Source: Streptomyces ficellus (GTDB lineage Bacteria; Actinomycetota; Actinomycetes; Streptomycetales; Streptomycetaceae). Taken from it: DNA of 64,000 bases. Location of the stretch: contig NZ_JAUEPL010000008.1 of assembly GCF_030406405.1 (NCBI RefSeq), positions 103,826 to 167,825 on the forward strand, written 5' to 3'. This document shows, in pieces, positions 22,980 to 31,478 of the stretch; position 1 is the first letter of the stretch, and each line of letters opens with the position of its first letter. Position numbers and translations under genes: made by a program. The notes below the pieces were generated by a model that was not told the DNA's origin, did no database searches, and saw only the letters and a program-made list of their open reading frames with translations.

Positions 22980-23005
22980 GCCCGGCGACACCACCGGCTG
23001 AGCCC
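22967..23005. repeat. 22-bp duplication carrying the kinase stop codon
   Basis: The exact 17-mer CACCACCGGCTGAGCCC occurs at 22967 and 22989, and each copy includes the TGA. A GC-only tract of CGCCCCGCCGCC repeats follows. Confidence 0.85.
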
Positions 23006-23066
23006 CACTCGCCCCGCCGCCCGCCCCGCCGCCCGCCCCGCCGCCCGCATCACCGGCCGGCCGCGC

Positions 23067-24152
23067 TCAGCCCGTGAAGGCGTCGCAGACCGCCTCGTAC
23101 TCCCGTGTCCACCACACCGCCAGGGCCGACGCCGCAGGGAACTGCGGGTCGGCCCTTCGGTCGTGCAGCTGGTAGCGCCAGCGCAGTATCCAGAAGTCGT
23201 TGAGCCGCTCCCACCACACGCGGTGCACCGCCGCCGCCAGTTCGGCGGAGTCGGCCCCGGCCGCCCGCCGGTACGCGCGCGCGTACGCCCGGACCTTCGC
23301 CAGCTCCAGGCCCCCGGCCGGCTGTACGAAGAAGATCGCCGCGGCCCGTACCGCCTCCTCCGCCCGCGGCTGCACGCCCAGCCGGTCCCAGTCGATGATC
23401 GCCGCCGGTTCCGCGCCCCGGTAGAGCAGGTTCAGCGGGTGGAAGTCCCCGTGCACCCAGCCACCGGCCGACGCGGGCGGCGGGCGGCGGTGCGTGTGCT
23501 CGGCCAGCAGCCGGCGCCGCTCCAGCAGCCGGTGCTCGGCGAGCTCGTCGAAGGAGTCCCGGGGGCGGCGGCGCCGGGTGAGGGCGAGCAGTTCGTCGAT
23601 GAGCCGGAAGGTCTCGTCCGGGTCGGCGCTGCGGTGCTGCCGGCCGCTGCCGGGGGCACCATGCTGATCGCCGCGGGGGTCGCCGTAGGGGTCGCCGTGC
23701 TGATCGCCGCGAGGGTCGCCGTGGGGCTCCATGACCTGCTCCAGGCAGGTGTGGACGAGCCCGAGCAGCGCGCCCAGGCGCCGTGACCCGGCCGTGGTGA
23801 GCTGCGCGCCGCCCCGGTGCCGGCCCTCGACCCAGGGGTGCAGGGCGTAGCAGTGGCCGCCGATCACCGCGACCGTACGGCCGTCGGCGTCGGCCAGGGG
23901 CGGGGCCACCGGGACGCCGAGGTCGTGCAGCCGCTGGGTGGCGCGGTGCTGGCGGACGATGGTGTCGCGGTCGGCGGTGGGGGCGTCGAGGTGCTGTTTG
24001 AGGAAGTACGCGCCGTGGGTGGTGGCGAGGCGGTAGCCGCGGTTGAGCAGGCCCTGGGTGACGGGGACGCATGAGAGGGGCTCGCCCGCGTTGGCGTAGC
24101 GGCGCAGGAGCGCACTCACGGGTGGGACGGCGGTTGCAGATGAGCGCGGCAC
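23067..24152 (-). CDS. Aminoglycoside phosphotransferase-fold kinase
   Basis: A 361-residue protein of the APH/choline-kinase/HSK2 superfamily. The catalytic loop HGDFHPLNLLY and the metal-binding IIDWDRL are intact, as is the N-lobe strand AYFLKQHL. It transfers phosphate from ATP to a small-molecule hydroxyl or amine. Resistance to an aminoglycoside is possible, but many such Streptomyces proteins have metabolic substrates. The insertion HGDPRGDQHGDPYGDPRGDQ (residues about 143-164) is a tandem expansion in a surface loop. It sits alone, convergent with the kinase gene. Confidence 0.8.
   Translation of the reverse strand: MPRSSATAVPPVSALLRRYANAGEPLSCVPVTQGLLNRGYRLATTHGAYFLKQHLDAPTADRDTIVRQHRATQRLHDLGVPVAPPLADADGRTVAVIGGHCYALHPWVEGRHRGGAQLTTAGSRRLGALLGLVHTCLEQVMEPHGDPRGDQHGDPYGDPRGDQHGAPGSGRQHRSADPDETFRLIDELLALTRRRRPRDSFDELAEHRLLERRRLLAEHTHRRPPPASAGGWVHGDFHPLNLLYRGAEPAAIIDWDRLGVQPRAEEAVRAAAIFFVQPAGGLELAKVRAYARAYRRAAGADSAELAAAVHRVWWERLNDFWILRWRYQLHDRRADPQFPAASALAVWWTREYEAVCDAFTG
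23661..23730. repeat. 36-bp tandem repeat inside the APH-fold gene
   Basis: Two copies, made of 12-bp subunits, encode alternating HGDP, RGDQ and YGDP. This is a coding microsatellite-like expansion. Confidence 0.75.
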
Positions 24153-24598
24153 TCACCAAATGTTAGATCACGCAGCGTGTCGGGAAGCTCGCTCGGCGGA
24201 ACAGGCCGGACAGCGCACGGTCGCCGGCCGCGGTCCGACCGGTCCCGTCCCCCCGGATACTCACTCTTCCCGTGTCCGGGGTCCCCGGGATAACGTGCCC
24301 GTGTTCCGGCGGCTCACAAGGCTGTGACCAGTCATTTGTCCCCCCTTTCTCGATTTACTTGGAAATCCAAGCAAAATCGCTGGTCAAAGGGGGTTTCGCA
24401 GCAATGCGGTGCACTGGGTAACGTGCCTATGACAGGGGGCTCGCCGGGGCACCTGTCACGCCTGTTCCCGGCCGAGGGCACCCACCCCCGTGCACCCGTA
24501 CGGAGACAGGCGAGCCGCTCCCCCTCGCTCTGAAGGAGCAGGGGGACCCCCAGCTTCCCGGCGGACCCCGGGGGCCGGACAGACGGAGGAGCACGCAC
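24153..24598. promoter_or_regulatory. Long leader/promoter region of the second bkd operon
   Basis: These 446 bp contain no gene. Two copies of TAACGTGCC (24291 and 24419), each a plausible -10 with downstream bases, lie 128 bp apart. Between them is the palindrome CTTGGAAATCCAAG (24358-24371) in an AT-richer stretch. The layout suggests two promoters with an operator between them. Confidence 0.45.
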
Positions 24599-25774
24599 GT
24601 GACCGTGGAAGGCACTGCCGCGCGCAAGCCGCGACGCAGCAGTAAGCGCACCAGCGCGAGCGCGAACAAGGCACCCGGCGCGCCGGGCACCGAGCCCACG
24701 CTTGAGCCCCAGCTCGTACAGCTGCTGACGCCCGAGGGTGAGCGCGTCCAGCACCCGGAGTACGACCTCGACCTCAGCCCCGAAGAGCTGCGCGGCCTGT
24801 ACCGCGACATGGTGCTGACCCGTCGCTTCGACGCCGAGGCCACCTCCCTCCAGCGCCAGGGCGAGCTGGGCCTGTGGGCCTCGCTCCTCGGCCAGGAAGC
24901 CGCCCAGATCGGCTCCGGCCGTGCCCTGCGCGACGACGACTACGTCTTCCCGACCTACCGCGAGCACGGCGTCGCCTGGTGCCGCGGGGTCGACCCGGCG
25001 AACCTGCTCGGAATGTTCCGGGGCGTGAACCACGGCGGCTGGGACCCCAACAGCAACAATTTCCACCTGTACACGATCGTCATCGGCTCGCAGACCCTGC
25101 ACGCCACCGGCTACGCGATGGGCGTCGCCAAGGACGGCGCCGACAGCGCGGTCATCGCGTACTTCGGCGACGGCGCCTCCAGCCAGGGCGATGTCGCTGA
25201 ATCGTTCACCTTCTCCGCCGTCTACAACGCTCCGGTCGTCTTCTTCTGCCAGAACAACCAGTGGGCCATCAGCGAGCCGACCGAGAAGCAGACCCGCGTC
25301 CCGCTCTACCAGCGCGCGCAGGGCTTCGGCTTCCCCGGCGTCCGCGTCGACGGCAATGACGTGCTGGCCTGCCTGGCCGTGACCAGGGCCGCCCTGGAGC
25401 GGGCCCGGCGCGGTGAAGGCCCCACCCTGGTCGAGGCGTTCACCTACCGCATGGGCGCCCACACCACCTCCGACGACCCCACCCGCTACCGCCTGGACGA
25501 CGAGCGCGCGGCGTGGGAGGCCAAGGACCCGATCCTGCGGCTGCGTACGTACCTGGAGAAGCAGGGGCACGCGGACGCCGCGTACTTCGAGCAGCTGGAA
25601 GCGGAGTCGGAGGCGCTCGGCAAGCGCGTGCGCGAGGCCGTGCGAGCCATGCCCGACCCGGACCACATGGCCATGTTCGACCATGTGTACGCAGACGGGC
25701 ACGCGCTCGTCGACGAGGAGCGCGCGCAGTTCGCCGCGTACCAGGCGTCGTTCGCGGACGGGGAGGTCAAGTAA
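24599..25774 (+). CDS. bkdA: Branched-chain 2-oxo acid dehydrogenase E1 alpha subunit (cluster 2)
   Basis: A 391-residue paralogue of the E1 alpha at 5162. It starts with GTG 24599 and has a basic N-terminal tail (RKPRRSSKRTSAS). The ThDP motif GDGASSQGDVAESF, ending at QNNQWAIS, is intact, and the conserved YRMGAHTTSDDPTRYR follows. It differs enough from cluster 1 to suggest separate specificity or expression. Streptomyces are known to carry two bkd sets that feed branched fatty-acid and macrolide starter units. Ribosome bases GGAGGA lie a few nt upstream. Confidence 0.88.
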   Translation: MTVEGTAARKPRRSSKRTSASANKAPGAPGTEPTLEPQLVQLLTPEGERVQHPEYDLDLSPEELRGLYRDMVLTRRFDAEATSLQRQGELGLWASLLGQEAAQIGSGRALRDDDYVFPTYREHGVAWCRGVDPANLLGMFRGVNHGGWDPNSNNFHLYTIVIGSQTLHATGYAMGVAKDGADSAVIAYFGDGASSQGDVAESFTFSAVYNAPVVFFCQNNQWAISEPTEKQTRVPLYQRAQGFGFPGVRVDGNDVLACLAVTRAALERARRGEGPTLVEAFTYRMGAHTTSDDPTRYRLDDERAAWEAKDPILRLRTYLEKQGHADAAYFEQLEAESEALGKRVREAVRAMPDPDHMAMFDHVYADGHALVDEERAQFAAYQASFADGEVK

Positions 25775-25776
25775 CC

Positions 25777-26757
25777 ATGGCTGTACGGAAACTCCCGCTC
25801 GCCAAGGCGCTCAACGAGTCGCTGCGCAAGGCCCTGGAGACCGACCCCAAGGTCCTCATCATGGGTGAGGACGTCGGAAAGCTCGGCGGCGTGTTCCGCG
25901 TGACGGACGGGCTGCAGAAGGACTTCGGCGAGGACCGGGTCATCGACACCCCGCTCGCCGAGTCGGGCATCGTCGGTACGGCGATCGGGCTCGCGCTGCG
26001 CGGCTACCGCCCGGTCGTGGAGATCCAGTTCGACGGCTTCGTCTTCCCCGCGTACGACCAGATCGTCACGCAGCTCGCCAAGATGCACGCCCGCGCGCTC
26101 GGCACGGTCAAGCTGCCGGTCGTCATCCGCATTCCGTACGGCGGCGGCATCGGCGCCGTCGAGCACCACAGCGAGTCGCCCGAGGCGCTGTTCGCGCACG
26201 TGGCGGGCCTGAAGGTGGTCTCGCCCTCGACCTCGTCGGACGCGTACTGGATGCTCCAGCAGGCCATCCAGAGCGACGACCCGGTGATCTTCTTCGAGCC
26301 CAAGCGCCGCTACTGGGACAAGGGCGAGGTCGACACCGAGGCCATCCCGGGCGAGCTGCACAAGGCCCGTACGGTGCGCGAGGGCTCGGACCTGACCCTC
26401 GCGGCGTACGGCCCGATGGTGAAGCTCTGCCTGGAGGCCGCCGCGGTCGCCGCCGAGGAGGGCCGGTCGGTGGAGGTCGTCGACCTGCGCTCGATGTCGC
26501 CGATCGACTTCGACACCATCCAGGCGTCGGTCGAGAAGACCCGGCGGCTGGTCGTCGTGCACGAGGCGCCGGTCTTCTACGGCTCCGGCGCCGAGATCGC
26601 CGCGCGCATCACGGAGCGGTGCTTCTACCACCTGGAGGCGCCGGTCCTGCGGGTGGGCGGCTACCACGCGCCGTATCCGCCGGCACGGCTGGAAGAGGAA
26701 TACCTGCCGGGCCTGGACCGGGTGCTCGACGCCGTCGACCGCTCGCTCGCGTACTAG
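25777..26757 (+). CDS. bkdB: Branched-chain 2-oxo acid dehydrogenase E1 beta subunit (cluster 2)
   Basis: A 326-residue E1 beta subunit with KVLIMGEDVGKLGGVFRVTD, IPYGGGIGAVEHHSES and VVDLRSMSPIDFDTI. The ATG lies 2 nt after the bkdA stop; an upstream extension in the same frame is not supported by a ribosome site. It partners the E1 alpha encoded just before. Confidence 0.9.
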   Translation: MAVRKLPLAKALNESLRKALETDPKVLIMGEDVGKLGGVFRVTDGLQKDFGEDRVIDTPLAESGIVGTAIGLALRGYRPVVEIQFDGFVFPAYDQIVTQLAKMHARALGTVKLPVVIRIPYGGGIGAVEHHSESPEALFAHVAGLKVVSPSTSSDAYWMLQQAIQSDDPVIFFEPKRRYWDKGEVDTEAIPGELHKARTVREGSDLTLAAYGPMVKLCLEAAAVAAEEGRSVEVVDLRSMSPIDFDTIQASVEKTRRLVVVHEAPVFYGSGAEIAARITERCFYHLEAPVLRVGGYHAPYPPARLEEEYLPGLDRVLDAVDRSLAY

Positions 26758-26766
26758 AGGAGTGCC

Positions 26767-28257
26767 GTGACCATGACTACCGCGTCCTCTCGCTACCGCG
26801 AGTTCAAGATGCCCGACGTGGGTGAGGGCCTGACCGAGGCCGAGATCCTCAAGTGGTACGTCCAGCCCGGTGACACGGTCACGGACGGGCAGGTCGTCTG
26901 CGAGGTGGAGACCGCGAAGGCGGCCGTCGAGCTGCCGATCCCGTACGACGGGGTGGTGCACGAGCTGCGCTACCCCGAGGGCACGACGGTCGACGTCGGC
27001 CAGGTGATCATCTCGGTGGACGTCGCGCCGGGGTCCGCCCCGGAGCCGGAGCCGGTCGCCGAGCCCGTCGTGGAGCCCGCCGCCGGTCAGCCCGCCGCCG
27101 GTCAGGCCGCCGCCGGTGAGGCCGGCGCCGGTGAGGCCGCCGCCCAGCCGTCCGGCCGTCAGCCGGTCCTGGTCGGGTACGGGGTCGCCGAGTCGTCCAC
27201 CAAGCGCCGCCCGCGCAAGACCCCGGCGGCGCCCCAGGAAGCCGCGCGGGCCGCCGTCCAGGGCGAGCTGAACGGCCACGCCGAGGCCACGGCACCCGCC
27301 GCCGCCCCCGAAGCGCCCGCCGCTCCCCGCCCGCTCGCCAAGCCGCCCGTGCGGAAGCTCGCCAAGGACCTGGGCGTGGACCTCGCGACCGTGACGCCGA
27401 CCGGGCCGGACGGGATCATCACCCGCGAGGACGTCCACGCGGCCGTCTCGCTCGCCGCCGCCTCGGTGGGCGCCCCCGCCTCGGTGGCCGCCCCCGCCTC
27501 CGTACCCGGACAACCGGCACAGGAACAGCCGGAGCCGCAGCCCGCCGTGGGCGCCCGGCGCGAGACCCGCATCCCCATCAAGGGCGTACGCAAGGCCACC
27601 GCCCAGGCGATGGTCGGCTCGGCCTTCACGGCGCCGCACGTCACCGAGTTCGTCACGGTCGACGTCACGCGCACGATGAAGCTGGTCGAGGAGCTCAAGT
27701 CCGACAAGGACATGGCGGGGCTCCGGGTGAACCCGCTGCTGCTCATCGCCAAGGCGCTGCTGGTGGCGATCAGGCGCAACCCGGGGATCAACGCCTCCTG
27801 GGACGAGGCCGCCCAGGAGATCGTGGTCAAGCACTACGTGAACCTGGGCATCGCCGCCGCCACGCCGCGCGGCCTGATCGTGCCGAACATCAAGGACGCG
27901 CAGGACATGACCCTGCCCGAGCTGTCGCGGGCCCTGTCCGACCTGGTGTCCACGGCCCGTGAGGGCAAGACGACCCCGGCGGCCATGCAGGGCGGCACGG
28001 TGACCATCACCAACGTCGGTGTCTTCGGCGTCGACACCGGTACGCCCATCCTCAACCCGGGCGAGTCGGCGATCCTCGCGATCGGGGCGATCAAGCTCCA
28101 GCCGTGGGTGCACAAGGGCAAGGTGAAGCCCCGTCAGGTGACCACGCTGGCCCTGTCGTTCGACCACCGGCTGGTCGACGGCGAGCTGGGCTCCAAGGTC
28201 CTGGCGGACGTCGCCGCGATCCTGGAGCAGCCCAAGCGGCTGATCACCTGGGCCTGA
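26767..28257 (+). CDS. bkdC: Branched-chain 2-oxo acid dehydrogenase E2 acyltransferase (cluster 2)
   Basis: A 496-residue E2. The lipoyl domain has VCEVETAKAAVELPIPY, and Ala/Pro/Glu linkers with repeated AAGQ and AGE units follow. The E1/E3-binding domain is at VRKLAKDLGVDLATVTPTG, and the catalytic domain ends with SFDHRLVDGELGS. GAGGAG (26757-26762) fits either GTG 26767 or ATG 26773. A strong hairpin closes the operon at 28274. No E3 gene follows. Confidence 0.9.
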   Translation: MTMTTASSRYREFKMPDVGEGLTEAEILKWYVQPGDTVTDGQVVCEVETAKAAVELPIPYDGVVHELRYPEGTTVDVGQVIISVDVAPGSAPEPEPVAEPVVEPAAGQPAAGQAAAGEAGAGEAAAQPSGRQPVLVGYGVAESSTKRRPRKTPAAPQEAARAAVQGELNGHAEATAPAAAPEAPAAPRPLAKPPVRKLAKDLGVDLATVTPTGPDGIITREDVHAAVSLAAASVGAPASVAAPASVPGQPAQEQPEPQPAVGARRETRIPIKGVRKATAQAMVGSAFTAPHVTEFVTVDVTRTMKLVEELKSDKDMAGLRVNPLLLIAKALLVAIRRNPGINASWDEAAQEIVVKHYVNLGIAAATPRGLIVPNIKDAQDMTLPELSRALSDLVSTAREGKTTPAAMQGGTVTITNVGVFGVDTGTPILNPGESAILAIGAIKLQPWVHKGKVKPRQVTTLALSFDHRLVDGELGSKVLADVAAILEQPKRLITWA

Positions 28258-28273
28258 GCCCTCGTACATCGGA

Positions 28274-28308
28274 AAGGGCCCGGACGCGTATCGCGCGTCC
28301 GGGCCCTT
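28274..28308. terminator. Strong hairpin terminator after bkdC2
   Basis: A perfect 15-bp stem (AAGGGCCCGGACGCG with its complement) and a 5-nt loop lie between convergent genes. Confidence 0.85.
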
Positions 28309-28328
28309 CACGCGTCACCGTGCCGGGA

Positions 28329-29264
28329 TCAGTCCCGCTGGGCGCCCGTCGGCAGGGAGCGCAGCTCCATGGTGCTCGCCGTCGTGGAGCCGAAGCCGTA
28401 GTCCAGCAGCTTGGCCGCGTCGTTCCAGCGGTCCGGGGCGTTGAGGACGACGCCCACGTAGGTCTGGGTGCCGCGGGTGGCCGCGAAGACCAGGCAGGGG
28501 CCGGCCGTGGTGCCCGTACCGGTCTTGATGCCGACCGCGCCGCTGTAGGAGCCGAGCAGCTTGTTGGTGTTGTACCAGGTGTACGTGCGCGTGGCGCCCG
28601 TGCTGGTGGTGGCGGTGGTCCGGTACGAGGTCGCCTTGACGACGTCGCGGAACGTGGCGCTGCTGAAGGCGTGCCGGGCCATCTTGGCGAGCTCGGGCGG
28701 GGTCGTGTAGTTCGCCCCGGTCGCCGAGATGCCGTCGAAGGAGTCGTAGTTGGTGTTCGTCAGACCCAGCTGCTTGGCCTTGGCGTTCATCTTGGCGATG
28801 AACGACTTGGTGCGGGCGGCCGTGGTCGTACCGGTGCCGAAGGTGTCGGCCAGGGCGTACGCGGCGTCGCAGCCGGACGGCAGCATCAGCGCCGAGAGCA
28901 GCTGGCGGACGGTCAGCTTGTCACCGGTCTTCAGGTCGGCGGTACTGGCGCCGGTCCTGGTGACGTAGTCGCGGTACGCCTGCTTGATGGTGACCTTGCG
29001 GTTGAGGTCGACGCCCGGTGTGGTGAGGACCACGATGGCGGTGGTGACCTTCGTCGTGCTGGCCATCTGGCGGCGCGTGGTGTTGGCCTTGCCGTAGAGG
29101 GCCTTGCCCGTCGCCTGGTCCACCATGAAGCCGCCCTTGGCGCTGATGGTGGGGACGGGCGTCGCCGCCTGCGCGGGCGCCGCGAGCGGGGAGGCGGTCA
29201 GCAGCAGACCGCCCGTGAGGGCGACCGTGGCGGTGCGGCGGACGGCCGTGTTGATGGATATCAA
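28329..29264 (-). CDS. D-alanyl-D-alanine carboxypeptidase/transpeptidase (K15-like PBP)
   Basis: A 311-residue low-molecular-weight penicillin-binding protein. A signal peptide ends near AQA/AT (residue 33). Motif 1 is STTK (Ser69), motif 2 is SGC (Ser130-Cys132) and motif 3 is KTGTG (Lys247). A cysteine in place of asparagine in motif 2 is the known feature of the Streptomyces K15 DD-peptidase, so this is a K15-type enzyme acting on peptidoglycan stem peptides outside the membrane. It faces a GntR regulator across a 212-bp gap. Confidence 0.88.
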   Translation of the reverse strand: MISINTAVRRTATVALTGGLLLTASPLAAPAQAATPVPTISAKGGFMVDQATGKALYGKANTTRRQMASTTKVTTAIVVLTTPGVDLNRKVTIKQAYRDYVTRTGASTADLKTGDKLTVRQLLSALMLPSGCDAAYALADTFGTGTTTAARTKSFIAKMNAKAKQLGLTNTNYDSFDGISATGANYTTPPELAKMARHAFSSATFRDVVKATSYRTTATTSTGATRTYTWYNTNKLLGSYSGAVGIKTGTGTTAGPCLVFAATRGTQTYVGVVLNAPDRWNDAAKLLDYGFGSTTASTMELRSLPTGAQRD

Positions 29265-29476
29265 AAGGAACGCTCCGAGTTCACGAATGCGTGGACATGC
29301 GGGAAAAACGCTTCAACCGGACCTGCTGGCAAGCGAGTGCCGTTCTCAAGACTCACCAGCACCCCGAAGGGATGTACGCCAAGCGCCTATGAGATCGCCC
29401 GGTGTGACCGATTGCACACCCGTCCGCAGGGTGGATACGGCCCCTGATGCACCCGTCTTGTATCTATCCTGTGCGC

Positions 29477-30118
29477 ATGCCTTCCGCCCCTCCCGCAGCC
29501 GACCGTGTCTACACCCATGTCAAGCAGGCGGTCCTCGACCGCCGTTATGAGGGCGGAACCCTCCTCACCGAGGGGGAGCTCGCCGAGGCGGTCGGCGTTT
29601 CGCGCACCCCGGTACGGGAAGCGCTGCTCAAGCTGGAGATGGAAGGGCTGCTCAAGCTCTATCCCAAGAAGGGCGCCCTGGTCATCGCCGTCTCCGCGCA
29701 GGAGATCGCGGACGTGGTGGAGACCCGGCTGCTGGTCGAGGAGTTCGCCGTACGCAAGGCCGTCCCCGCCCCCGCGCGGCTCGTCCAGCGCCTGGAGGAG
29801 CTGCTGGACGAACAGCGCGGGCACGCCGACGAGGGCGACCTGGCGGCCGTCGCGGCCGCCGACCGCTGCTTCCACGCCGAGATCGTGCGCAACGCCGGCA
29901 ACGAGATCCTCTCCCGGCTCTACGACCAGATGCGGGACCGCCAACTCCGCATGGGCGTCGCCGTGATGGAGGCCCACCCCGACCGCGTCGCCAAGAACAT
30001 CGCCGAGCACGCCGAGATCCTCGACGCCCTGCGCACCGGGGACACCGAGAGCGCGGCCCAGTGTGTCCAACGCCACATCAGCCGGGTGAAGGTCCTGGTC
30101 CGGGGTGCGGACCGGTGA
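29477..30118 (+). CDS. GntR-family regulator, FCD subfamily
   Basis: A 213-residue regulator. The GntR winged helix (LTEGELAEAVGVSRTPVREA, then LLKLEMEGLL) occupies residues 10-75. The helical FCD effector domain follows, with metal/acid-binding histidines in DRCFHAEIV and IAEHAEILDAL. A -10-like TATCCT ends 6 nt before ATG 29477, so the mRNA may be leaderless; an in-frame upstream ATG would fall in the promoter. The stop overlaps the start of the MFS gene, so it probably controls that transporter. Confidence 0.88.
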   Translation: MPSAPPAADRVYTHVKQAVLDRRYEGGTLLTEGELAEAVGVSRTPVREALLKLEMEGLLKLYPKKGALVIAVSAQEIADVVETRLLVEEFAVRKAVPAPARLVQRLEELLDEQRGHADEGDLAAVAAADRCFHAEIVRNAGNEILSRLYDQMRDRQLRMGVAVMEAHPDRVAKNIAEHAEILDALRTGDTESAAQCVQRHISRVKVLVRGADR

Positions 30119-31416
30119 GTTCTTCCCCCCTCGGCCTGCCCACTGATCCCCCCGGCGGCAGGCGCGCCGCCCTCGTCTGGGGCGTCGGCGTCTGCGTCTA
30201 CCTCGTCGCCGTCATCTTCCGTACGTCGCTGGGAGTGGCCGGCCTCGACGCCGCCGACCGCTTCGGCATCAACGCCTCCGCCCTGTCCACGTTCTCCATA
30301 CTCCAGCTGCTGGTCTACGCCGGCATGCAGATACCCGTCGGCCTGATGGTCGACCGGCTCGGTACGAAGAAGGTCCTCACCCTCGGCGTGGTGCTGTTCA
30401 CCCTCGGGCAGCTGGGCTTCGCGCTCTCCCCCTCGTACGGCATGGCACTGGCCTCCCGCGCGCTGCTGGGCTGCGGCGACGCGATGACGTTCATCTCCGT
30501 GCTCCGGCTGGGCACACGCTGGTTCCCGGCGCGGCGCGGACCGCAGATAGCCCAGGTCGCGGGACTCTTCGGAGTGATCGGCAACCTCATCTCGACCGTC
30601 GTCATCGCGCGGCTGCTGGACGGGCTGGGGTGGACGGCGACGTTCGCGGGGAGCGCGGTGGCCGGGGCGGTCGTCCTCGTGCTGCTGGTCCTGTTCCTGA
30701 AGGACCACCCCGAGGGGTACGAACCGGAGCCCGCGCACCACGCGGGCGTGGCGTTCGTCCGCCGCCAGATCGCGGAGTCATGGCGGGAGCCCGGCACCCG
30801 GCTCGGTATGTGGGTGCACTTCACCACCCAGTTCCCGGCGATGGTGTTCCTGCTGCTGTGGGGCCTGCCGTTCCTCGTGGAGGCGCAGGGGCTGTCCCGG
30901 TCCACGGCCGGTGACCTGCTGACGCTCGTCGTGCTGTCCAACATGGTCGTGGGCCTGACGTACGGCCAGATCATTGCCCGGCACCATGGGGCGCGCGTGC
31001 CGCTCGCGCTCGGTACGGTCGCGGCCACGGCGATCGTATGGGCGGGCACCGTCGCGTACCCGGGCGACCGGGCCCCGATATGGATGCTGGCCACACTGTG
31101 CCTGGTCCTCGGGGCGTGCGGCCCGGCCTCGATGATCGGCTTCGACTTCGCCCGGCCCGCGAACCCGCCGCGGCGGCAGGGCACCGCCTCCGGGATCGTC
31201 AACATGGGCGGGTTCACCGCCTCCATGACGACCCTGCTGGCGATCGGCGTCCTGCTGGACGCGACCGGCGACGACTACCGGATCGCGTTCTCGTCCGTCT
31301 TCGTCCTCCAGGCGCTGGGCACCGCCCAGATCCTGCGGCTACGGGCCCGCACGGCCCGGCGCGAGCGCGACCGGCTGGTGGCGAGCCGGGTGGAAGCCGT
31401 CCACGTCCCCGCGTAA
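30115..31416 (+). CDS. MFS transporter
   Basis: A 433-residue major facilitator with about 12 hydrophobic segments. The loop 2-3 motif GLMVDRLGTKKVLTLGVVLF matches the family signature, and loops between helices are Arg-rich. GTG 30115 overlaps the GntR stop by 4 nt (GTGA), a strong sign of translational coupling and shared function. The substrate is not predictable; GntR-FCD partners often handle carboxylates or sugar acids. Confidence 0.87.
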   Translation: MSSSPLGLPTDPPGGRRAALVWGVGVCVYLVAVIFRTSLGVAGLDAADRFGINASALSTFSILQLLVYAGMQIPVGLMVDRLGTKKVLTLGVVLFTLGQLGFALSPSYGMALASRALLGCGDAMTFISVLRLGTRWFPARRGPQIAQVAGLFGVIGNLISTVVIARLLDGLGWTATFAGSAVAGAVVLVLLVLFLKDHPEGYEPEPAHHAGVAFVRRQIAESWREPGTRLGMWVHFTTQFPAMVFLLLWGLPFLVEAQGLSRSTAGDLLTLVVLSNMVVGLTYGQIIARHHGARVPLALGTVAATAIVWAGTVAYPGDRAPIWMLATLCLVLGACGPASMIGFDFARPANPPRRQGTASGIVNMGGFTASMTTLLAIGVLLDATGDDYRIAFSSVFVLQALGTAQILRLRARTARRERDRLVASRVEAVHVPA

Positions 31417-31478
31417 GGGGCAGGGCGTCGGGGCCATGGCGTTACGGGCGATGGCCTTACGGGCCAGGGCGTCACGGC

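Noticed and set aside
23050..24159. Alternative frame of 369 codons over the APH-fold gene
   Set aside because: Pro/Arg-rich shadow; the 361-residue frame has HGDFHPLN and IDWD.
24358..24371. CTTGGAAATCCAAG as a transcription terminator
   Set aside because: The stem is only six base pairs and sits between promoter-like elements, so an operator is more plausible.
25486..28311. Minus-strand open frame antisense to the second bkd operon
   Set aside because: Same high-GC artefact; it lacks codon bias and any recognisable domain.
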